Assembly: GCF_000972785.3 (NCBI RefSeq)
Contig: NZ_CP011518.2
Location: 124,001-188,000, forward strand
Direction: 5' to 3'
Length of the DNA stretch: 64,000 nt
DNA from: Pandoraea oxalativorans
Lineage (GTDB): Bacteria > Pseudomonadota > Gammaproteobacteria > Burkholderiales > Burkholderiaceae
Under the pieces are notes generated by a model, which was given only the letters and a program-made list of their open reading frames with translations, did not search any database and was not told the origin of the DNA. Shown piece by piece: positions 58,615 through 64,000 of the stretch. The position numbers and the translations under genes were made by a program. How positions within the stretch are numbered: position 1 is the stretch's first letter; the number at the start of each line of letters is the position of its first letter.

Positions 58615-59861
58615 AAAAATAGCCGACTCGGCTTGAGCAAGAGCGGCGACACCGAGGTGCGAACGTTGCCGCTCCCCGGGGCGGGTGCCGACATGCAGGC
58701 ACGCCACCGCTGGGAGGACCGGCAAGGTGAGCGATCTCGACGACGGCGCGCGGCGCAACCACCACGTAGCGAGTGGCGCGCCGGCCAACACGAACGCACG
58801 GATCGTGCGGGCGCCGCCGGCTCGCGATCGGGAGTCGCGCGGTGACCACGAGTCCGATGACCCCGTCAGGCCGACTGTGTCATCCGCCGCGGCATCACGC
58901 GGGTGGCAAGCACGAGCCCCCGTGCACCGATTGCCTCGGTCATCATGCGGTGATGACACCCCAGCTCAGACCGTGACGCGCCCCGCCCCGCGTTGCCAAA
59001 GCGCCCTGAGCGCGCCAAGGTGATCGGGGCCGCGTCAGCCTATTTCCTCAGGGGCCGGCTTGCGCCCGGCATCCCCGTGGGCATCCCCGTCCGCAGGCCT
59101 GGCGGCCGGCCCGACCTTCAAACCATCGCGACACAAAAAACTGCCGCACCGGGGGCGTCCGAGCAAGACAACGCGCTCGCCGGCCGGTCGGGTGGCGCGC
59201 GCCACGGCGCGAGTCTGCGAATTTGCGGAAAGCGGGCGTCTTCGCACAATTTCGAAAGCACGGCCGCCGGCCTTTGGGTACAAAGTCGCATCACCTGCCG
59301 GCCCGCCCCGCGGCGGGCCGGCAGGAAGCGAGCGACTCACGGCGTGTCGTCGGTCGCGGCGGCGACGCGTGGCCCGGCACCTGTCCCCCCCGGGGGTGAG
59401 CGATAGCGCGCGCGCAGGTCGGACGCGTGCCGAGCGAGCGCTGCGGCGCGGCCGTCGCCCCGGCGCCGTTCGGGCTCGACGCTGTAAGGACGACAGTCCC
59501 CGTTCTGTCCTGCCGTTTTGTCCCGCCTTTTTGCTCTGCCTTATCCCCGGCATCGAACGGCGTCCCGCTGCCCGAGGCGTGCCCGTTTGGGCTTGTGTGC
59601 GGCACCGGCAGCCGCCCGCGCGCGAAGTCGCCGGCGCGGCGCGCAGCAGGCAAACCCCGGGCGCGATGGCTGACGAGGGCCGTGGAGCGCGCGGGTACGG
59701 CGCGCGCGCCGCAGCTTCACACGCCGATGGCGGGGCGGTGTCCCTTGGCGCGTCGGCACCCCCGCAAGACGCACGGGTTGTGCGGCGCTGACGCAAGCGG
59801 GCGGGCAAACACTCCCGTATTCCTAATTTTCGACCCATGGCAGGTTTTTCGGAGCGGCATC
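58615..59861. other. No gene seen
   Basis: A spacer with only Arg/Ala/Gly-rich frames. No tandem array or regulon box. Confidence 0.45.
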
Positions 59862-60857
59862 ATGCAGAGCACTAAATCGAGCGAGACCCACGCCCCTGTC
59901 GGACCGTCGTATGATCCGAACGAGACGGGGCAGGCGCCCGCCGACGCGCTCCGAACGGCAGCGCCGGGCGGCGTCGGCGCAGCGCCGGGCGGCGTCGGCG
60001 CAGCGCCGGCGGGCGAGGGGTTCACCCCGACGCGCACGCTCGCCGAGCAGGGAGCACTGCCCGACAAGGCCGAGCCGTGGACGAAGATCCGCCTTGATCT
60101 GCCCCACTGTCAGCTCACGCCGGCGCAGCTCCGCGAAATTGCGGAGTTCATCGAATCGCAGTCCGCCTCTCTGCGCGATCTGTCGCTGGACCTGTCAGGC
60201 TGCAGCGGCCTGGAGTCCCTGTTGGGACTGGAAGAAGTTTTCAGGTCGTTAGGCAGTGCAGCGGCGCTTGAAGTGCTGGTGATTTATATGAGAAGTCCCG
60301 CGTACACGGACAATGACGAGACGCTCGCGGCGCTCGGTCAATCCTTGACGGAGCTCGACGCACTGGGCGCATTCGCGCTCGACATCGCCGGCCACAACTT
60401 TTCGGATGTTGGCGTCGCCACCTTCTTTTACCAAGTGTCGAGAGTGCCCAATTTGCGGCAAATGTGGCTCAGTTTCGCGAGGGGCAAACGCCTGAGTGCC
60501 CAGTCGTTTGAGCACATCGAGCATCTGGTGGCGGCCTCCGAAACGCTGAAAAAGCTGTCGCTTGACTTTTCCCACATGCAGGCGATTGACGATGAGGCGT
60601 CGGCCTATTTTGGGCCGATTGCCGGGCGCATCGCAAAAGCGCTTGAAGAATTTAACGTGAATATCAGCGGCACCGCTTGCACCAACGACGGCCTGGAAAA
60701 CATTCTGCGGGGTACCCGAGCGTCCCCGGTTGAGCGCCTGAGCATCCACGCCTTTGACGTTGCGAGAATCGACCACCACGCGCGTGCGATCGTGAATGGT
60801 TTTAGCAGCTTTCGCATGAAAGCGAGCCTTTATACGCGGCCTGAGGACTTCACTTGA
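59862..60857 (+). CDS. Second LRR putative effector (331 aa)
   Basis: Start at ATG 59862 with CGGAG upstream; the longer frame adds low-complexity sequence. After a Ser/Pro-rich, repeat-bearing N-terminus (GGVGAAPGGVGAAP), residues about 75-315 show ribonuclease-inhibitor-type leucine repeats (SLRDLSLDLSGCSGL, AALEVLVIYMRSPAY, VPNLRQMWLSFARGKRL, ETLKKLSLDFSHMQAI, ALEEFNVNISGTACT). LDLPHCQLTPAQLREIAEFI resembles FHFLDCQLISAKKIEELSDYI of the LRR protein at 44085, so the two are distant paralogues. No regulon box found. Probably secreted; unproven. Confidence 0.78.
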   Translation: MQSTKSSETHAPVGPSYDPNETGQAPADALRTAAPGGVGAAPGGVGAAPAGEGFTPTRTLAEQGALPDKAEPWTKIRLDLPHCQLTPAQLREIAEFIESQSASLRDLSLDLSGCSGLESLLGLEEVFRSLGSAAALEVLVIYMRSPAYTDNDETLAALGQSLTELDALGAFALDIAGHNFSDVGVATFFYQVSRVPNLRQMWLSFARGKRLSAQSFEHIEHLVAASETLKKLSLDFSHMQAIDDEASAYFGPIAGRIAKALEEFNVNISGTACTNDGLENILRGTRASPVERLSIHAFDVARIDHHARAIVNGFSSFRMKASLYTRPEDFT

Positions 60858-61386
60858 CCGGCCGCCGACAGACCGCCGACAGACAAGGCGGGGTCGCCGA
60901 CCGCGCGACGCCCGGGTGAGATCCGTCGCACGCTCGCCGGCCGCGCGACACCGCCACCCGGGGCCCGCGTTTCGCCGCGGTGACCGCCTGAGCGCCCGGA
61001 CGCGGGCTTTTTATCCGTGCTTCCGCGACCCGACCGGCGTGCCCCGCTGTCCTTTCCCCTGCGCTGAGTCTAGCGACTCCCCCCTCGGTGAGCGGGCGGA
61101 GCCCACCCGTCATGGCAACCCCTCGATCAATCAGCGAATAAAAACCGAGAGGTTGTGATGAAGCGTCTAGGGCGCAAGGACGCGATGACGCATGAGCGCG
61201 GCGCGCGTCTATGGGCGCCGCGGCCCCTGCGAAGCCCCCTGAGCGACAGCGGCCACAATTTTTCAACGCCACCTGCCACGGCGTCTTCGTTGGTTCGCCA
61301 ACCCGGCGGCTTCGCGCCGCGCCGACGAATACGTCGTCCGGACACCCGGTGACTTAGCGAGCGTGAGGTGACGTAGCGAGCGTGAG
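60858..61386. other. No gene seen; 19-bp duplication near the end
   Basis: GGTGACTTAGCGAGCGTGA is followed by the near-identical GGTGACGTAGCGAGCGTGA at 61349-61386. Otherwise featureless. Confidence 0.45.
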
Positions 61387-61790
61387 GTGACCTCGCCAAG
61401 CTTGGCCGGTGGCGTTCGTCTGCGACGCATTGCGCCGGAGCTACGGCGATCGCCGTCAACGATTTGCGGGGAAGTCGCTCGCCACGGCGGTCTCGGCCGA
61501 TATCGCGCCCGCCCGGCCGAGTCCGCCTTTTTGAGACGGAGGGGACGTCCCAATGGACCGTGGCCGGCCCGGCACCCGGGCCTATGCCGTCTTGTCACCC
61601 GCCTCCTGGCGCCGGACCGTCGCCGGATCACATCTCGGGCGGGCCCAGCGCAAATGCGATGCGGGGCCCGCACATGCGCCTCGCGCACGAGCCAATGTAT
61701 CGATCCCGGCTCATCGGGCCCGGGGCGTCTTGCGAGCGGCGTTGCAGACGCCTCCGCGTTCCGGACGTCGTTTCATCGCCACGAGGAACG
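61387..61790 (+). pseudogene. IS30-family transposase remnant
   Basis: LRRIAPELRRSPSTICGEVA with RHGGLGRYRA is the IS30 helix-turn-helix (IA..LGRS.STISRE). RRGRPNGPWPARHPGLCRLV and, in another frame, HMRLAHEPMYRSRL (normally VSHETIYR) continue it. The catalytic core is missing. The fragment at 22380 could derive from the same type of IS. Confidence 0.7.
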
Positions 61791-61920
61791 TGAGGCGGGA
61801 CATGAGGTGGGACGTGAGGCGGGACGTGAGGCGGGACATGAGGTGGGGCGTGAGGCGGGACGTGAGGCGCGACGTGAGGTGGGACGTGCGGTGGGACGTG
61901 AGGCGCGCAGTGCGCGGGCC
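61789..61920. repeat. 12-bp tandem array, 10-11 units
   Basis: CGTGAGGCGGGA and variants (CATGAGGTGGGA, CGTGAGGCGCGA) in perfect 12-bp phase. Confidence 0.92.
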
Positions 61921-62035
61921 GCCGGGCCGCCGGACCATTGCGCCGCCGGTCCGGCGCGACGATGCGTGGGGGCACGATCCGCATGGCGCCTCGTGCCATG
62001 CGCCGCGCTTCGCGCCCGGCCCCCGTCTCACCCCC

Positions 62036-63244
62036 TTACGCCACCGGGATGCCCGGTGGGTGTCTCAGCGGTCGATGCGCCCCATCGTCGCGCGACCCCG
62101 ACAAGGCATCGGCCGGACCATCCAACACTGATGTCCGTACCAGGCACGTCTGCAACTGTCTCAACGCCCTTAGAGACTCATCCGTCTCGAAGAGGCCTCT
62201 TTTTACGGGTGAAGCCAATTGCTCGAGCGCGCATCGTACCCGCTCGGGGCCCGTCGTTGCCGAGTCCCCGCCGAACCGGAGTTCGCCGAACTTAAGCGCC
62301 TGCACAATGGCGCCCATCGCCGGTTCGTTTAACTCATGGCTCGACAGTGCCCCGGCGATCGCATGCTCGCCGGCCGGCGTGTCCGCCTTGCCGAGCAGGC
62401 GGTCGAACGCCTCCCTCGTCGGGGCGTCACGTAGGCCCGCGCGAATGTCGGCGATCGTCTGCTCACCTACCGCGGCCCGTCCGTTTTTAACGCACTGGTT
62501 TGTATGCGTGATAACGGACGTGAACCGTGCCAACGGATCGCGCGTCTTGTCGTCGCTTGGGCCCGCGCCAACGTCGGCGATCGTGTTGTCACCGACCTTG
62601 GCGCGTTGGTCGTTGACGAGCGTGTTCACACCGTCCATAACGGACGCGATCGTTTCCAGTTGGCGCATCACTTGGTCTTGACGAAACTCGCGGTCGATCA
62701 CCCGGCGTTCCAGCGCCAGGAATCCGTAGGCGCCGCCGAAACCCGACGCTGCGGCCAAGCTTGCCCATACCGGCGCCATAGCACCCGCCAACCCCATGGT
62801 CGCCAACGTCAGCGCCGCCGTGAGCGTGAGCGTGAAACAGATCACGATGGCCACGTGAGTGAGTGTCCTGCGCCAGTCGCACGGCGTAAATACAGCCTGC
62901 ATATGCTCAATGTCGCGACCCAGCGCCTCTAATGCCACCGCCGTCTGCGACAGCACCTCAACGCTTGGCGTGCCCGTGTCTCCGGTTTCCCCGGCCAGTC
63001 GGGTTCGACAGTGCTCTAAGTCGTCTAGACGGCGCGCGACATCCGGGCGGTCTTGCAACTCCGGCAGGTCTTTCAACGCAGTCATCAAACCACCCAGTTC
63101 GGTGTGAAGCGTTTTTCCCCCCTCGAGCACCTCTCGGAGGACGGTGTCGGTCAGCGCCACCGGGACGTTGCCAACCTCGGCCACCGGGTGATTCGCGCTC
63201 ACGCTCGTGGAACCCCGCGGACTTGCCCCATCTATGCTACCCAT
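62036..63244 (-). CDS. Membrane-anchored putative effector (402 aa)
   Basis: ATG 63244 has TAGGAGTGGG upstream. The N-terminal 125 residues are helical and charged. About 128-175 holds two hydrophobic helices (VAIVICFTLTLTAALTLA and GAMAPVWASLAAASGFGGAY). The rest is soluble with KVGDNTIADVGAGPSDDKTR and AVGEQTIADIRAGLRDAPTR, a duplicated 20-residue motif. The hairpin in mid-protein, without a signal peptide, is like effectors that insert in host membranes. Promoter 9 faces it, but with a 550-nt leader. Paralogy with the membrane part of the gene at 1-1864 is possible but weak. Confidence 0.7.
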   Translation of the reverse strand: MGSIDGASPRGSTSVSANHPVAEVGNVPVALTDTVLREVLEGGKTLHTELGGLMTALKDLPELQDRPDVARRLDDLEHCRTRLAGETGDTGTPSVEVLSQTAVALEALGRDIEHMQAVFTPCDWRRTLTHVAIVICFTLTLTAALTLATMGLAGAMAPVWASLAAASGFGGAYGFLALERRVIDREFRQDQVMRQLETIASVMDGVNTLVNDQRAKVGDNTIADVGAGPSDDKTRDPLARFTSVITHTNQCVKNGRAAVGEQTIADIRAGLRDAPTREAFDRLLGKADTPAGEHAIAGALSSHELNEPAMGAIVQALKFGELRFGGDSATTGPERVRCALEQLASPVKRGLFETDESLRALRQLQTCLVRTSVLDGPADALSGSRDDGAHRPLRHPPGIPVA

Positions 63245-63799
63245 GTCCCACTCCTAAGTTTGTGTGTCCGGCACGCTCCGCCGCCCGGGCGCCAATCATG
63301 CGCAATCGGTTCCTGTGCGCGGCGCACGAGAAGGTCGACGCGGCCGAACCGGGGCGCACACGGCACGCCCCGTGAGAGGACAGCCGCATCGGTGCCGCCC
63401 GGCGCCCATGACGCCGTTGTGGCCAAGAAAACAGCCCCATTTCACCGTAAAGCGACCGGTCTTTCGGTTTTCCGCAAACCCCGCACGCCAAGGGGGCGCG
63501 GCCACCCCTCGTTCTCAATGCTTGGTTACCGGGCGAATGTGCCTGTTGATGTGCCCCAAACCAGCGCCTTCGACCACGGCCCCCGGGCTCAAAAAATGCT
63601 GAAAACCTACGTCAATCCCCACGTCAATCCCCGCGCCGGCCACCCAAGCGAATCCTTCCCCGCCCGGGCCCCGTCCGAGGTATCGAGCGCGCGTCCGGGC
63701 GCGCGCCGCGTGCCCCGCGTCGCCCCCGCCCGGGGGGCGGCACAGCGTCTGCCGTGGCCTCGCATCGTGGCGATGAGGCGGCATGGGGGTCTTGCTGTG
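63245..63799. other. Long leader or spacer, no gene seen
   Basis: Between regulon promoter 9 and the gene at 63244. Minus-strand frames here are short and unlike any protein. Confidence 0.45.
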
Positions 63800-63853
63800 A
63801 TTATCCGCATGACCCTTCAGGCAGGCTTCGGGTGAACACCTGAAGTGCGCGCC
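63800..63853 (-). promoter_or_regulatory. Regulon promoter 9
   Basis: The minus strand reads CACTTCAGGTGTTCACCCGA, then GATAAT at 63805-63800, 39 bp after the first core T. The -10 context resembles promoter 1 (GGATAATCAC). The nearest gene in the right direction starts at 63244. Confidence 0.78.
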
Positions 63854-64000
63854 GTTACCGACGGCCGGCCTTCCCCCGCTTCGCCCCCACCCGGTCCTCG
63901 ACAACCCGGGGTGGGGATTGCCGGCCGCTCACGCCCCGCGGGATGCGGCCCCTGTCTCGGAGGGCAAGTCGGTTTGGCCGCTCGCCGACAGGTCAGGGCG

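Noticed and set aside
61789..61920. 12-bp array as CRISPR or replication iterons
   Set aside because: Units are too short and spacer-free for CRISPR, and no replication initiator gene or AT-rich zone lies nearby.
1962..63853. Interpreting the shared box as the hrpII/PIP box
   Set aside because: There is no TTCG-N16-TTCG arrangement, and the distance from the box to the -10 differs from the 30-32 bp of that system.

Overview
The window is a GC-rich, repeat-laden accessory region from a Gram-negative bacterium. The two autotransporters, the IS content and the style of the proteins point to Burkholderiales. A host-associated, genome-eroding member such as an endofungal Mycetohabitans/Burkholderia-type symbiont is my best guess, but no marker gene proves it. 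Roughly half the window holds large, secreted-effector-like proteins of unknown or eukaryote-like type: a metallophosphatase-like protein, MORN repeats, leucine-rich repeats, helical repeats, a Cys-His-Asp putative thiol hydrolase, and decapeptide repeats. The rest is IS debris, minisatellites, and a small set of ordinary genes.

The main discovery is a shared promoter. Nine copies of a palindromic box (core TTCAGGTGTTCACCCG; dyad TCNGGTGNNCACCNGA) lie upstream of putative effector or autotransporter genes, always pointing at the gene. In each copy a -10-like hexamer (usually GACAAT or GATAAT) starts 39 or 40 bp after the first box base. The dyad centre is therefore about 31 bp before the -10, the usual place for a class II activator site. 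The genes so marked are the metallophosphatase-like gene (ending at the left edge), the 223-aa gene at 3.0-3.6 kb, effectors A (5.8 kb), B (14.2 kb) and C (19.7 kb), the MORN gene (17.0-19.3 kb), the metalloprotease autotransporter (23.0 kb), the helical-repeat gene (48.7 kb) and the membrane protein at 62.0-63.2 kb. This looks like one co-regulated virulence or symbiosis regulon that does not fit the hrpII/PIP box.

Layout: 0-10.6 kb, effector genes and IS debris, including effector A, which carries a C8 frameshift and an IS256 element (8-bp target duplication) that itself contains an IS3 element. 11.5-12.8 kb, MFS transporter. 14-21.4 kb, effectors B, MORN and C. 21.5-22.5 kb, IS3/IS30 fossils. 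23.0-26.4 kb, frameshifted metalloprotease autotransporter. 26.6-27.2 kb, decayed AIDA-type fragment that keeps its promoter. 27.5-34.7 kb, conventional genes: flavoprotein, PAS-GGDEF-EAL, FkbM methyltransferase, small zinc ribbon, DJ-1/PfpI protein. 35.7-40.7 kb, intact AIDA-type autotransporter with its own second-class promoter. 41-46 kb, decapeptide-repeat protein and LRR protein. 48.7-50.2 kb, helical-repeat protein. 51.4-53.1 kb, second zinc ribbon and CPBP protease. 53.5-58.6 kb, decayed IS256, an orphan coiled-coil gene, IS3, IS21 and ISL3. 59.9-63.2 kb, second LRR protein, IS30 fossil, membrane protein.

The secretion system that would export the effectors is not in the window, so their export route is inferred. 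Long GC-rich gaps between genes contain no convincing coding sequence but many 9-12 bp tandem arrays.
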